Source: Pandoraea sp. | GTDB lineage: Bacteria > Pseudomonadota > Gammaproteobacteria > Burkholderiales > Burkholderiaceae | Direction: 5' to 3' | DNA: 64,000 nt | Assembly: GCA_031291335.1 (NCBI GenBank) | Contig: JARLJF010000081.1 | Span: 37,434-101,433 of the forward strand | Shown here: positions 1 to 10,813 of the stretch, in pieces | Layout of the letters: each line of letters starts with the position of its first letter | How positions within the stretch are numbered: position 1 is the first letter of the stretch | Notes under the pieces: generated by a model | The model's database searches: none | What the model was told of the DNA's origin: nothing | Seen by the model: only the letters and a program-made list of their open reading frames with translations | Made by a program: the position numbers and the translations under genes

Positions 1-307
1 TATTCGGCAGGTTGTTCGCCGCCATCGCAATCGTCGTCTCACGCGTGAGCGACGTCTCGCTGATCTGACCCAGGATCGACAAATCGATCATGTGATCTTC
101 GCCCATGCGCGGCACCCACTGCGGGAAGCGCTCACGCAGCTTGGCCAGCACGTCGGTGCGGCACTCCAGCTCCACACTGTGACGCTGGCCGTAATCGAAG
201 CCCAGCGTCTCGACGCGCGCATAGCGCGACAGTGCCCACGCGAGGCAGGTGGTCGAATCCTGTCCACCGGAGAACAGAACCAGAGCGGAATCGGTGCTTG
301 TCGTCAT
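1..307 (-). CDS. queC: 7-cyano-7-deazaguanine synthase QueC (N-terminal part, truncated by window edge)
   Basis: Reverse-strand translation begins [74 protein letters not shown]-loop and FDYGQRH typical of QueC. Confidence 0.9.
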   Translation of the reverse strand, partial: MTTSTDSALVLFSGGQDSTTCLAWALSRYARVETLGFDYGQRHSVELECRTDVLAKLRERFPQWVPRMGEDHMIDLSILGQISETSLTRETTIAMAANNLPN

Positions 308-484
308 GATCATGCGCTAGCAGTATCGCCCTCGCCGTCAGGACGACGGGGGCCGGGGCACGCGCTTGCGGCCACCTCTCGGGCAGCCCGCGTGCGGGAT
401 ATGTCACGCGATTTTGAACCGCGATGCCCCGCGTCGCTATCGCCGGGACGTTATACCCATCATCGGGCAGCGTTTTCGTTCAAA

Positions 485-516
485 CGCAAAAAGGGCTTGC
501 GATGTGCGCAAGCCCT
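485..516 (-). terminator. Rho-independent terminator downstream of tRNA-Phe
   Basis: Perfect stem AAGGGCTTGC/GCAAGCCCTT followed by T-tract on minus strand. Confidence 0.8.
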
Positions 517-523
517 TCGAATT

Positions 524-599
524 TGGTGGCCTGGGTCGGAATCGAACCAACGACACGCGGATTTTCAATCCGCTGCTCTACCAACTGAGCTACCGGGCC
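524..599 (-). tRNA. tRNA-Phe (GAA)
   Basis: Minus strand GGCCCGGTAGCTCAGTTGGTAGAGCAGCGGATTGAAAATCCGCGTGTCGTTGGTTCGATTCCGACCCAGGCCACCA: complete cloverleaf, GAA anticodon, encoded CCA. Confidence 0.97.
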
Positions 600-728
600 A
601 AGAGAAAAGCGATTATAGAGACTGCAGACGCTTTACGCAAGCCCTATATCGAAAAAATCTGCAGGAAAGCGGCATTGCGACGCGCCGGAGCGCGCCACGC
701 CGCCATACGTCATTACGTCTTCACGTCT

Positions 729-1469
729 TCACGTCTTGCTCTTCGAGAGCTCCACGCCCAGTTGCTTGAGCTTGCGATACAAGTGCGTGCGCTCCAGCCC
801 GGTTTTCTCGGCCACCCGCGTCATGCTGCCGTGCTCCTTGGCCAGATGGTAGGCGAAGTAAGCTCGCTCGAACGCGTCACGCGCTTCGCGCAGCGGTACG
901 TCGAACGAGATGTCTGCCGACATGCCCACGCCGGCCGCCCCCGCGACGCCCTCGGCCTCGTGAGCGCCGAGCGGCGCATGATGCGTGGCCACGCCGTTCA
1001 GGCCCGTGCCCGCATGGCGTGCCTCGCTCTCGCCAAAGACGCCGGTATCCAGCGCGTCGTCGTCAGCATCGAACGCGCTTGCGGCGCCGCCCGACGGATC
1101 GCGCTTGCCGCGTGCGAGTCCCTGTTCCACCGCCTGCAACAGCTTCTGCAGGGCGATGGGCTTTTCGAGGAAATTGAGCGCACCGATCTTGGTCGCCTCG
1201 ACGGCGGTGTCGATCGTCGCGTGGCCCGACATCATGATTACGGGCATGGTCAGCAACTGCTGTGCTGCCCACTCCTTGAGCAAGGTCACGCCGTCGGTAT
1301 CGGGCATCCAGATATCGAGCAGCACGAGGTCGGGCGTGTGCGTGGCGCGGAACGCACGCGCTTCCTGCGCGTTCTCCGCCACCTCCACGACGTGTCCTTC
1401 GTCGCTCAGAATCTCCGAGAGCAGCTCCCGGATCCCCATTTCGTCATCCACCACCAAAATGGTTGCCAT
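729..1469 (-). CDS. Response regulator, NtrX-like receiver plus Fis-type HTH without AAA+ domain
   Basis: REC domain MATILVVDDEMGIRELLSEIL..DLVLLDIWMPDTDG..VIMMSGHA..FLEKP; C-terminal Fis-like HTH MTRVAEKTGLERTHLYRKLKQLGVELSKSKT; only 246 aa. Confidence 0.88.
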   Translation of the reverse strand: MATILVVDDEMGIRELLSEILSDEGHVVEVAENAQEARAFRATHTPDLVLLDIWMPDTDGVTLLKEWAAQQLLTMPVIMMSGHATIDTAVEATKIGALNFLEKPIALQKLLQAVEQGLARGKRDPSGGAASAFDADDDALDTGVFGESEARHAGTGLNGVATHHAPLGAHEAEGVAGAAGVGMSADISFDVPLREARDAFERAYFAYHLAKEHGSMTRVAEKTGLERTHLYRKLKQLGVELSKSKT

Positions 1470-3821
1470 TTACGCTACCTTCGTGTGTTCTGCCGGCTTG
1501 TTGCGCGGCAGATCCTGGTCGTCAGCCAATTGAGTAAACAAGATCGAAATCTGTGCACCTGCACTACCTTCGCCCTCGGGTAATGACCGGTTACGGATGT
1601 CGATGCGCGCCTGATGCTCATCGATGATCTTCTTGACCATCGCCAATCCGAGCCCGGTGCCCTTCGACTTGGTCGTCACATAGGGCTCGAATGCGCGGGT
1701 CAGAATGCGAGCCGGAAAACCCGGCCCGTTGTCCGTGATCGTCAGACGCACAGCCGTGCGCTTCGGTTCACCGGGATGCACATCCGATCCTGCGTATTCT
1801 ACTGTCTTCGTTTCCACCGTGATAAGAGGGTTTTCGGTTCCCCCGACGGCATCTTGAGCATTCTGCAGCAGATTATGAATAACCTGACGCAGTTGCGTCG
1901 AGTCGCCGCGAATCTCCGGCAGCTCAGCGTCAAGATACGGACGGATCGCACCGCGCCCTTCGTCAACACCGTATAACGTCAACACCTCGCCGATCAACTC
2001 ATTGAGTTGCAACGGATGCATGATCGCCGGCGGCAGACGCGCGTAATCGCGAAAATCGTCGACCATACGCTTCATCGCCGCCACCTGATTGACGATGGTC
2101 GTCGCCCCGCGACGCAGAAACTCGGCGTCGACCGGCGGCAGCTTGTCGGACAATTTCATCTGCAAACGCTCGGCAGACAACTGAATCGGCGTGAGCGGAT
2201 TCTTTATCTCGTGCGCGAGACGTCGCGCCACTTCAGCCCATGCAACCGAACGCTGTGCCGAGATCACGTCGCTAATGTCGTCGAACACCACGACATAACC
2301 GCCGCCCGCTCTCGTCGGCACGCCCGCCACGGCGAGCATCGGCTCCGGCAAATGCGAGCCGCGCACGAGAAGCGTCACGCTATCGGTTTCGCCTGGCAAT
2401 GTCAGACCAATTTGCTGCTGCCAGTGTCCGCCCGGCCCGAGGTCGGCATTCGCGTCGCGATCGGCGAATGCGCGGCGCAACGTCTCGCCGAACTCCACCA
2501 GCGCCGGAATATGCGCCGGCGAACGGTTCAACTCGCCCTGAAAGCTCTGCTTGAAGATGCGTTCGGCGCCCGCGTTGGCCGTCGTCAGTCGAAACTCCCG
2601 GTCGAAGACGAACACGCCGGCCGTCAGACTCGACAGAATACTCTCCAGGTGAGCCTTGGAGCTTTCCAGCGCCAGACGATTGCGCTCAACAGTCGCGCGA
2701 GCGTCCGATAACTGACGCGTCATCGCATTGAACGCCTGCGTGAGGAAGCCCAGTTCGTCATTCGTGCGCACCTCTCCCTTCGGCGACAAATCGCCTGCCG
2801 CCACTTCCTGCGTGCCGCGAGCCAGCAGAAAGAGCGGGCGGGCAAGCTGATTCCCGAGCACCAGCGCGAGCATCATTGCGACAAACGTGGCGAGGAACAG
2901 CGACAGCGTCAGCGTACCGATATACATCTTGCGCAGGCCCGTACGGCCGAGCGCCTTTTCCTGATATTCGCGATAGGCGTTCTGCACCGCCTCGGCGTTC
3001 TGCGCCAGATTGGCCGGCACCAGTTGCGTGACCTGCAGGAAACGCTCCTCGTCCTGCAACGACGACGAGTAGCTGGATGGGATACGGATCACCACACGCC
3101 ACCGCAGTTGATCGTGCCCCTCACGCTTGTCGTAGCCCTCGCTGCCGCCCTCGATGGCCGTGTAGCCGCGCGACTGCGTGCGCGCCTGGCGCAGCATGAG
3201 CGCCGTGGGCAGGTCGGGCACGAGCGCGTTGAAGTTGCCCGACGCCGACGCGAGCACGCGCCCGTTGCTATCGACGATCGTCGCGTCCTGCAATCCGAAC
3301 TGGTCCCGCATGCGCAGCAGGGTGAGCGTGCCGCCCTTGTCGCCGCTCGACGCCAGACCGTCCGCAACGAGCTGCGCCTTCGCGCTCAGATCCGAGAGAC
3401 CGTTGTTCAGAATCGCGCGTCCGAGTTCCAGCCCGGAATCGAGCGCCGTCTCCACGCGTACGTCGAACCACGATTCGATGCTGCGCGAGACGAACTGCAA
3501 CGACACCAGATAGATGATGCCGCCCGGCAGCACGCCGACCAGTGCGAAGAAGATCGCGAGCTTGGCCAGCAGGCGCGTGCCGAAGCGTCGCTGACGCAGC
3601 CGCACGAGAATGATCCAGATCAGCGCCCCGACGATGAAGACGAAGATGATCGCCACCGCGATGTTCGCGGTGTAGAGCAGCGAATAGTAGCGATCAAAAA
3701 ATTCGGTATTGGCCGACGCGAGCGCGAGCAGGCCGAACAGTCCGATGGCGACCAGCGCCATCGTGACGATCAGCGTGCGAATGACGATGTGCTTGAGCAG
3801 GCCGCTACCGTTATTTGACAC
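1470..3821 (-). CDS. NtrY-like sensor histidine kinase
   Basis: N-terminal TMs, HAMP, PAS, HisKA (VARRLAHEIKNPLTPIQLSAERL) and HATPase (DNGPGFP..TTKSKGTGLGLAMVKKII); directly upstream of the response regulator. Confidence 0.92.
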   Translation of the reverse strand: MSNNGSGLLKHIVIRTLIVTMALVAIGLFGLLALASANTEFFDRYYSLLYTANIAVAIIFVFIVGALIWIILVRLRQRRFGTRLLAKLAIFFALVGVLPGGIIYLVSLQFVSRSIESWFDVRVETALDSGLELGRAILNNGLSDLSAKAQLVADGLASSGDKGGTLTLLRMRDQFGLQDATIVDSNGRVLASASGNFNALVPDLPTALMLRQARTQSRGYTAIEGGSEGYDKREGHDQLRWRVVIRIPSSYSSSLQDEERFLQVTQLVPANLAQNAEAVQNAYREYQEKALGRTGLRKMYIGTLTLSLFLATFVAMMLALVLGNQLARPLFLLARGTQEVAAGDLSPKGEVRTNDELGFLTQAFNAMTRQLSDARATVERNRLALESSKAHLESILSSLTAGVFVFDREFRLTTANAGAERIFKQSFQGELNRSPAHIPALVEFGETLRRAFADRDANADLGPGGHWQQQIGLTLPGETDSVTLLVRGSHLPEPMLAVAGVPTRAGGGYVVVFDDISDVISAQRSVAWAEVARRLAHEIKNPLTPIQLSAERLQMKLSDKLPPVDAEFLRRGATTIVNQVAAMKRMVDDFRDYARLPPAIMHPLQLNELIGEVLTLYGVDEGRGAIRPYLDAELPEIRGDSTQLRQVIHNLLQNAQDAVGGTENPLITVETKTVEYAGSDVHPGEPKRTAVRLTITDNGPGFPARILTRAFEPYVTTKSKGTGLGLAMVKKIIDEHQARIDIRNRSLPEGEGSAGAQISILFTQLADDQDLPRNKPAEHTKVA

Positions 3822-4677
3822 GGGTAGCTCCGGGCGGCAATGCCGCGCTGAAGGCGAGCGGCAAATTGCCTGTCAGACGGGGCGAGGTGCTCGCAGTGCC
3901 AAGCGTTGCCGTTGCGGCGACCGCCAGCCCCGTCATACCGATGCTCGCAGACGCGCCGGATGGTGCAACAGCGGGAGCCACAGTCGGTACGTTCATCTGG
4001 ACGGCTACGCCTGACGACGTATTCGGCGCGACGGTCGATGCGACAACCGGTGACGCGGACAGACTTGCCGCCGCCGGAGGCGAGGCGGGCGAGAACATGA
4101 AGCGCGCCCAGTCCGAACTGAGATTCCAGTCACGATTGTTCACGGCATCGATCTGGAACGGCTTGGGCATGAGCGCGTTGTCGAGCCGCATGCGGACCGA
4201 CGCCTGATACTGCGTGCCCGGCCGGGCCACACCCTTTTCAATGACGCGCCACCCGCTCACGTTGCGCACCAGCGCCAGCGCATCGCGCAGCGAATTGAAG
4301 CCGAGTTGCAGTCCACTGTTGCCACTGTTGCCGTTGTTGCTCGAGACACGGTACTGACGCGTGAGTGGCTGGAACCAAAGGCGTACGCTCTGCGAAGTGA
4401 CCACCACTTTCTCGTCAAACCAATACCAGCGCGAGCGTGTGAGTTCGAAGTCGGTCGTGAAGTAAAGAGAGATGCCGCGATTGACAGCGTCTTCAAGGCT
4501 GGGATTGAGGTCGAAGGCAAAGCGCGCGTCGAGCGACCAGCCGCCCTCGGACGGCTCGAGTCGCGCTTCGCGCACCTGAATTTCGTTGTCGGCGCGCGCG
4601 GGCGCTGCGAAGCCGAGCGCAAAAACGCACAGCAGCAGCGGCAGCAAACTGGCCAGGAGCCGTTGGGAGAAAGTCAC
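3811..4677 (-). CDS. DUF4390 domain-containing secreted protein
   Basis: Signal peptide, conserved position between rsmB and ntrY-like gene, overlaps both neighbours. Confidence 0.8.
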   Translation of the reverse strand: MTFSQRLLASLLPLLLCVFALGFAAPARADNEIQVREARLEPSEGGWSLDARFAFDLNPSLEDAVNRGISLYFTTDFELTRSRWYWFDEKVVVTSQSVRLWFQPLTRQYRVSSNNGNSGNSGLQLGFNSLRDALALVRNVSGWRVIEKGVARPGTQYQASVRMRLDNALMPKPFQIDAVNNRDWNLSSDWARFMFSPASPPAAASLSASPVVASTVAPNTSSGVAVQMNVPTVAPAVAPSGASASIGMTGLAVAATATLGTASTSPRLTGNLPLAFSAALPPGATRVK

Positions 4678-5987
4678 CGTTTCTGGAAGCGAGCGTAGTA
4701 GAAGCCGTCGTGGGCGCCGCCAGGGGTCATCAGCAATTGCCCGGGAGCGTCCAATCGTACCGCATCTGTGCGAACACGTTCAAACCATTGCGCTTGCGAT
4801 TCATTTTCCGCGGGGAAGATGGAACAGGTCGCATAGATCAGTTCGCCGCCCACGGCCAGGGTGTCCCAGAGCGCGAGCAGAATGCGCTGCTGCTCTTCCA
4901 CCAGGGCCGCGATATCAGCCTTGCGGCGCAACCAGCGAATGTCCGGATGCCGGCGCACGATGCCGGCGGCCGAACACGGCACGTCGGCCAGAATGCGATC
5001 GAACGGCACGCCGTCCCAGCCACCGCCCGACCACTTCGATGGGGCACCGGCGTCGCCGATGCGCACGTCCGCACTCAACCCCAGACGCTCGAGATTCTCG
5101 TAGATGCGCGGCACGCGCGTGCGATCCGATTCGAGGGCCGTGACCTGCACATCCGCCATTTCCAGCAGATGGCCGGTCTTACCGCCGGGGGCCGCGCAGG
5201 CGTCCAACACCCGCATGCCCGCGCGCGGACGCTCGCCAAGCACGAGCGGCGCGGCCAGTTGGGCACCGGCGTCCTGCACCGACACCCATCCCTCGGCGAA
5301 CCCCGGCAGACGATCCACCGGCACCGCCTGCGCGAGACGCAACGCCACCGGGCCAATGACTTCCGCTTCCATGCCCGCCTCGGTGAGGCACGCCTGCATG
5401 GCGGCCATGCTGCTACGACGCGTGTTGACGCGCAGCGTCATCGGGCCACGGCTGTCGCCTGCGGCAAGCAACGTCTCCCACTGATCCGGATAGGCATTGC
5501 GCACGGTGTCGATCCACCACGCGGGGTAGTTCCAGCGCGCTTCGGGCTGCTTGGCGATCTGGCTCAGCAGGGCGTCACGCTCGCGCAGATAGCGGCGCAG
5601 CACGGCGTTGGCCAGCCCCTTCGCGGCGACGGTGCGGCGCTGCGCGGCAATCGCCTCCACGGCTTGATCGACAACGGTAAATTCGGTGTACGCAGCATTC
5701 GCGGGGTCGTCCTGCAGCAACGCGAGGGCGCACAGCAGGATGTCACGCACACGCGCTTGCAGCGCGGGCTTGACCAGCAAGGCGAGCAGCGCTTGGCTGC
5801 TACCTAGCCGACGCACGGCGCGGTGGGCCAGATCCTGTGCAGCGGCGCGCGCGGTCGACGGACACTGCGCGGTGGCTTGTGCCAGCGCTTGCGGCAAAGC
5901 GGTGCCCTTCTGAACGGATTCGAGGGCCTGTGCAGCGCGCTGCAGCGCATAGGCCAGGGATTCGGTGGGCAGGCTCGGTTGCGGCAT
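4674..5987 (-). CDS. rsmB: 16S rRNA (cytosine(967)-C(5))-methyltransferase RsmB
   Basis: NusB-like N-terminus; VLDACAAPGGKTGHLLE, ILADVPCSAAGIVRRHPDIRW, LIYATCSIFPAENE motifs. Confidence 0.93.
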   Translation of the reverse strand: MPQPSLPTESLAYALQRAAQALESVQKGTALPQALAQATAQCPSTARAAAQDLAHRAVRRLGSSQALLALLVKPALQARVRDILLCALALLQDDPANAAYTEFTVVDQAVEAIAAQRRTVAAKGLANAVLRRYLRERDALLSQIAKQPEARWNYPAWWIDTVRNAYPDQWETLLAAGDSRGPMTLRVNTRRSSMAAMQACLTEAGMEAEVIGPVALRLAQAVPVDRLPGFAEGWVSVQDAGAQLAAPLVLGERPRAGMRVLDACAAPGGKTGHLLEMADVQVTALESDRTRVPRIYENLERLGLSADVRIGDAGAPSKWSGGGWDGVPFDRILADVPCSAAGIVRRHPDIRWLRRKADIAALVEEQQRILLALWDTLAVGGELIYATCSIFPAENESQAQWFERVRTDAVRLDAPGQLLMTPGGAHDGFYYARFQKR

Positions 5988-6162
5988 GGGCTTTCTACAA
6001 ACAAACATGCCCGCGCGACGGCGGGCATGTGGGGTCTATCGGACGGCTGTCGGGCGACAGGATAGCAGACTGACGAGCCGCGCCCGAAGGCGACGCCCCC
6101 GCCAGCCGGTAGCCCCATGACCAGCGAGGTCAGTCCTCACTTTCAGCACATCGCTCGCCAGG

Positions 6163-7023
6163 TCAGGCCGGATACTGCCCTGTGCGGGCCATCTCCATGA
6201 GACGGGCGATACGCTCTTCGGTCGCCGGGTGCGTCGAGAACAGGTTGGCGATCGTGCCGCCGGACAGCGGGTTCATGATCATCATTTGCGCCGTGGCGGG
6301 GTGCTGCTCGGCCGCCTCGAACGGAATACCCTGCGCGTAGCGGTGGATCTTGTCGAGCGCCGCAGCAAGCGCCTGCGGATCACCGGAGATTTCCGCACCG
6401 CCCCGGTCCGCTTCGAATTCACGGGCACGCGAAATCGCCATCTGAATCAGCGATGCGGCCAACGGCGCGAGAATCGCCACGGCGATGCTGGCGATCGGAT
6501 TGGACGGGCGCCCGTTCTGGTCGCGTCCGCCGAAGAACATGGCGAAGTTGGCAAGCGCCGAAATGGCACCGGCCATCGTCGCGGAGATCGTCGAGATGAG
6601 AATGTCGCGATGCTTCACGTGCGCCAGCTCGTGCGCCATCACGCCGCGCAGTTCGCGATCGGAGAGCACGCGCAGAATGCCGGTCGTGGCAGCCACGGCG
6701 GCGTTCTCCGGGTTGCGGCCGGTTGCGAACGCATTGGGAGCGTCTTCGTTGATCAGGTAGACCTTCGGCATCGGCAGGCCAGCACGCTGCGACAGTTCAC
6801 GCACCATGTTGTAGAACTGCGGTGCGCTCGTCTCGTCGACTTGCTGCGCGCTGTACATGCGCAGCACCATCTTGTCCGAGAACCAGTACGAAAAGAAATT
6901 CATCGCGAGCGCGAACGCCAGCGCGAGCATCATGCCCTGCTTGCCGCCGATCATGCCGCCCACCACCATGAACAACGCGGTGATGGCCGCCATCAGCAGG
7001 GTGGTCTTCATCCAATTGAACAT
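6163..7023 (-). CDS. htpX: Zinc metalloprotease HtpX
   Basis: [27 protein letters not shown]..; [10 protein letters not shown] zinc motif; start chosen at MFNWMK. Confidence 0.95.
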   Translation of the reverse strand: MFNWMKTTLLMAAITALFMVVGGMIGGKQGMMLALAFALAMNFFSYWFSDKMVLRMYSAQQVDETSAPQFYNMVRELSQRAGLPMPKVYLINEDAPNAFATGRNPENAAVAATTGILRVLSDRELRGVMAHELAHVKHRDILISTISATMAGAISALANFAMFFGGRDQNGRPSNPIASIAVAILAPLAASLIQMAISRAREFEADRGGAEISGDPQALAAALDKIHRYAQGIPFEAAEQHPATAQMMIMNPLSGGTIANLFSTHPATEERIARLMEMARTGQYPA

Positions 7024-7235
7024 GGTTGTTCTCCTCTGCAAATCTTGATGACCCAAGGAAGCCACGCGCTTTGCGTGTCCTCGGGCGTTAGATGGAGCCG
7101 CACGTCGAAAATTCAACGTCTGCGGCTCCAGCTTAGATACTTTTCAGACGTTTGCCCCGAATTCCTGCCAATTCACCGACGTTTTGCGATTTTTTCCCGC
7201 TGTTTTGGTGGCAGGAACGTGTGAATCGGCATCTA

Positions 7236-8219
7236 TCAAGATGCCTGCGGGTTGGCCGTCACGAAGACGTCACCCGATGCCAGTGTGAAGCCTGCGAGAA
7301 ATTCGCGGACCGGCAGGCGTTTGCCACCGGGCTTCTGGCATTCAGTTACGCGCAGCGCCCCTTCCCCGCACGCGATGACGATGGCGTCAGCACTCACTTC
7401 GAGAACGGTACCGGGCGCAGCCCCCGGCTTGCCTGCCACAGCACTCGCGCGCCACAGCTTGACCGGGGTGTCGTGCACCGTGCCCAAGGCGCCCGGAAAC
7501 GGATCGAACGCCCGCACCTGACGCGCCAGCACCTCGGCAGACTTGTGCCAGTCGAGCACGGCTTCCTGCTTCGCGATCTTCTCCGCGTAGGTCACGCCAG
7601 CTTCGGGCTGCGCGACAGACGGCAGATGCCCGTCGCGCGCAAGCTGACGCAATGCATCGACGATCAGCTTGCCGCCCAGCGCCGCCATGCGGTCGTGCAG
7701 CACCGCGGTGGTGTCTTCCGGGCCGATGGGCTCGGCCTCGCGCAGAATCATGGCGCCCGTATCGAGGCCCGCATCCATCTGCATGATGGTGATGCCGGTC
7801 TCGGCGTCACCCGACTCGATGGCGCGGTGAATCGGCGCAGCGCCACGCCAGCGCGGCAGCAGCGAACCGTGAATGTTCAGGCAACCGTAGCGCGGCAGAT
7901 CGAGCACTTCCTGCGGCAGGATGAGACCGTAGGCCGCCACGACCATGACGTCCGGCGCCAGCGCGCGCAGTTGCTCGATGGCGGTGGTCGCTTCCTCGGG
8001 GTACTTGCCGTTTCGACGCAGCGACGGCGGCTGCAATACCGGCATGCCGTGTTCCAGCGCGTAACGTTTGACCGGGCTGGCTTGCAGCTTCATCCCCCGT
8101 CCGGCAGGACGGTCCGGTTGAGTGAGCACCAACTCGACGGGAAAACCGGCGGCATCGATAGCAGCAAGCGCGGTTTGTGCGAATTCCGGCGTACCGGCGA
8201 AAACGATGCGAAGCGTCAT
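7236..8219 (-). CDS. fmt: Methionyl-tRNA formyltransferase
   Basis: [55 protein letters not shown]. Confidence 0.96.
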   Translation of the reverse strand: MTLRIVFAGTPEFAQTALAAIDAAGFPVELVLTQPDRPAGRGMKLQASPVKRYALEHGMPVLQPPSLRRNGKYPEEATTAIEQLRALAPDVMVVAAYGLILPQEVLDLPRYGCLNIHGSLLPRWRGAAPIHRAIESGDAETGITIMQMDAGLDTGAMILREAEPIGPEDTTAVLHDRMAALGGKLIVDALRQLARDGHLPSVAQPEAGVTYAEKIAKQEAVLDWHKSAEVLARQVRAFDPFPGALGTVHDTPVKLWRASAVAGKPGAAPGTVLEVSADAIVIACGEGALRVTECQKPGGKRLPVREFLAGFTLASGDVFVTANPQAS

Positions 8220-8249
8220 GACGAACTTCCTCCTGCTGAACGCTGTAAC

Positions 8250-10022
8250 TTACTTGACGGTGCCAGTGCCGGCTGCGGCGCCCGGAGCGCCAGGCGCGAG
8301 GAACGCGCGGAAACGCTCATTGGTGTCGCCTGCCCGACCGCCCTGCCAGATCTCGCGCCAGCCGTCCGGCGCGGGAATGCGCGCGTTGGCCTTGTCGAGC
8401 AACAGCAGCACGCCACAACGCGACGCCTGCGCCAGATCCGGAAGCTGCACCGGACGCACATCGATGAAATAGTCGAGCATCGCGCGCTCCGACTCACCGA
8501 CGTTGAACGACCCGATGCATGTGCTCGCGACCGACGAGCCCGCCGGTGCCACCTGCGCGAGCGATTCGCGCAGGTCGGCGAACGGCGTGCGGTAGCTGCG
8601 CGCCTCGTTGACCCACGGCAGCAGCAGCGTCGAGAGCGTTCCCCAGACGAACATCAACCCGGCGAAACCGAAGACGAGCGCCCCCAGTTGACGGCGATGC
8701 ACGATGGCCGTCACCCACAGCACGGCAATGACGAGTGCCGAGAGCACAAGCGCCGGCGAAAACGGCAGCACGTAATCGAGCGGCAACCACTTGCCGATCG
8801 GCCCGGCCGCGACGTGTCCGTTGCCCGTCAGTTGCAGGCCCCACCGCACCCACAGGAACACGCCCAGCACGCTCATGAGTACGAGCGCCACGCCTGACCA
8901 TGTCCTCTCGAGCCATGCCGGCAGACGCACGCCGGCACCGAGCACGGCGATGGCCGGGAAGAGCGACAACATATAGATATCGCGAATGGCCGACGAGACG
9001 ACGAGCGTCAGCACGAACAGTCCCGAATACAGCCAGAGCATGGCCTGTTCCGGACGCTCGTTCAGCAAGCCGCGTACCCCGCCACCCTGCCGCCATTGCG
9101 AGATCAATGCGCCGAGGGCGAGCCAGCCCGCCGGGAACGTCAGCCCGATGAGGCTCGTGAGATCGTTCCAGTACGATTTGCGCTCGCCGCCGAGATGAAC
9201 GAAGCCGAAGAACCGGCCGAAGTTGTTGTCCCAGAACCATTCGATGAAGAGCGGCTCGGAGGCGTGCCAGAACAATACGGGCCAGATGATGACCCAGGGC
9301 AGCGCCGCCAGCACCGCCCACGCGAGCGCGGCGGCATAGCGGCGGGTGCGATAGGCCGGCACCACGAGTACTGCGAGCGCGGTCAGCCCCAACACGCCGG
9401 GTACGAGCAGGCCCTTGCTCAGGAAGGCGATGCCGGCCCCCGTCCCGAACAGCAATCCCCACAAGCGATTCGAATTCTCGGCTCTGGCCAAACGTGCCAA
9501 CGCGGCGAGGGCAAGCGCCGCGCCTGCCAGTTGCGGCACATCCGCCGTGAGCTTGTGAATATTCTCGATGGCCCCGAAGCTGCCGACCATCAACATGGGC
9601 GCGAGCCAATTGAAGGTGTCGGTATTGCGGGTGTCGCCCTCGTTGTGCGTGTTGGCCGGCCCGCATGCGTAAAGGCGCTGCGCCAGACGGCCGACACAGA
9701 GTACGGCCATCACGAGCCACGCGAGTACCGCAAGCTGTGCACCATCGAAGACCGGCAGCACGCCGGATGCGAGGCGCGCGAAGAATGCCCCCGTCCAATA
9801 CATGACAGGCGGCTTCTCCACGAAAGGATCGGCGGCCACGTGCGGCACGATCAGATCGTGACCCCGGAAGAAATTCAGGACCATGCCGACGGAATACGGC
9901 TCGTCGGCTTTCCAGGGGTCGCGGTCGAAAAGGCCGGCCAGCAGGAAGGCAAACAGGAGCGTGGCGCTCAGCCAGTAGATCGTGCGAGTGCGGGAGGACG
10001 ACGAGGTGATGGCGATGGACAT
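8250..10022 (-). CDS. ArnT/PMT-family glycosyltransferase, multi-pass membrane protein
   Basis: FDRDPWKADEPYSVGMVLNF..PHVAADPFVEKPPVMYW and many TM segments typical of the ArnT-like (GT83) family. Confidence 0.8.
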   Translation of the reverse strand: MSIAITSSSSRTRTIYWLSATLLFAFLLAGLFDRDPWKADEPYSVGMVLNFFRGHDLIVPHVAADPFVEKPPVMYWTGAFFARLASGVLPVFDGAQLAVLAWLVMAVLCVGRLAQRLYACGPANTHNEGDTRNTDTFNWLAPMLMVGSFGAIENIHKLTADVPQLAGAALALAALARLARAENSNRLWGLLFGTGAGIAFLSKGLLVPGVLGLTALAVLVVPAYRTRRYAAALAWAVLAALPWVIIWPVLFWHASEPLFIEWFWDNNFGRFFGFVHLGGERKSYWNDLTSLIGLTFPAGWLALGALISQWRQGGGVRGLLNERPEQAMLWLYSGLFVLTLVVSSAIRDIYMLSLFPAIAVLGAGVRLPAWLERTWSGVALVLMSVLGVFLWVRWGLQLTGNGHVAAGPIGKWLPLDYVLPFSPALVLSALVIAVLWVTAIVHRRQLGALVFGFAGLMFVWGTLSTLLLPWVNEARSYRTPFADLRESLAQVAPAGSSVASTCIGSFNVGESERAMLDYFIDVRPVQLPDLAQASRCGVLLLLDKANARIPAPDGWREIWQGGRAGDTNERFRAFLAPGAPGAAAGTGTVK

Positions 10023-10166
10023 CTCGGCAAACAGTCGGGAGTTGGCCCGACGGCAGACGTTCGAGACGCCCCGTCGCAGCGGCGGAAGGCGGGCTCAGGG
10101 CCCGCGAGCGCTGCAAGTATAGAGGACTTTACCGGACGCGCCCACGCTGGGCGTCGCCGGATGGGG

Positions 10167-10670
10167 TCAGGCGCGCTCGACCTGCTTCTTCATCTTTTGC
10201 TTGATGCGGTTGCGCTTGAGCGGCGAGAGGTACTCGACGAACACGCGACCCTTGAGGTGATCCATCTCGTGCTGGATGCACACGGCGAGCAGGCCGTCGG
10301 CGTCCAGTTCGAACTTCTCGCCCTTCTCGTTCAGGGCGCGCACGCGCACGCGGTCCGCACGCTCGACTTCGTCATAGATGCCGGGCACCGAGAGGCAGCC
10401 CTCCTCGTAGACCTTTTGTTCGTCGCTGCGCCAGACGATCTCGGGATTGATGAACACGCGCAGTTCGTCGCGCGTTTCCGAGAGATCCATCACGATGACC
10501 TGCTCGTGTACGTCGATCTGCGTGGCCGCGAGGCCAATGCCGGGGGCGTCGTACATGGTCTCGGCCATGTCGTTGACGAGTTGGCGGATCCGGTCGTCGA
10601 CCTGGGCGACCGGCTTGGCCACTTTGTGCAGACGAGGATCGGGGTATTGAAGAATTGTCAGTAATGCCAT
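10167..10670 (-). CDS. def: Peptide deformylase
   Basis: [44 protein letters not shown]. Confidence 0.96.
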   Translation of the reverse strand: MALLTILQYPDPRLHKVAKPVAQVDDRIRQLVNDMAETMYDAPGIGLAATQIDVHEQVIVMDLSETRDELRVFINPEIVWRSDEQKVYEEGCLSVPGIYDEVERADRVRVRALNEKGEKFELDADGLLAVCIQHEMDHLKGRVFVEYLSPLKRNRIKQKMKKQVERA

Positions 10671-10813
10671 GATGAAAACGGGAATTCGCCGCATTGCCTT
10701 GGGGGTGGCCGCGAACGCACAATCTAGCGATGGTGACTGCGTCGCGAGGCTCTTTCGAGGCTCGTCATGCAGGCAATTTCAGCCCTGGCCCCCCGGTCAA
10801 TGCTTACCGGATA

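Noticed and set aside
1-600. Possible functional link between queC and the neighbouring tRNA
   Set aside because: The tRNA is tRNA-Phe (GAA); queuosine modifies GUN anticodons, so proximity is not meaningful.
7152-8897. 581-aa plus-strand ORF
   Set aside because: Antisense to fmt and the glycosyltransferase gene.
8494-10116. 540-aa minus-strand ORF
   Set aside because: Alternative frame of the ArnT-like gene, Arg-rich, no domain.
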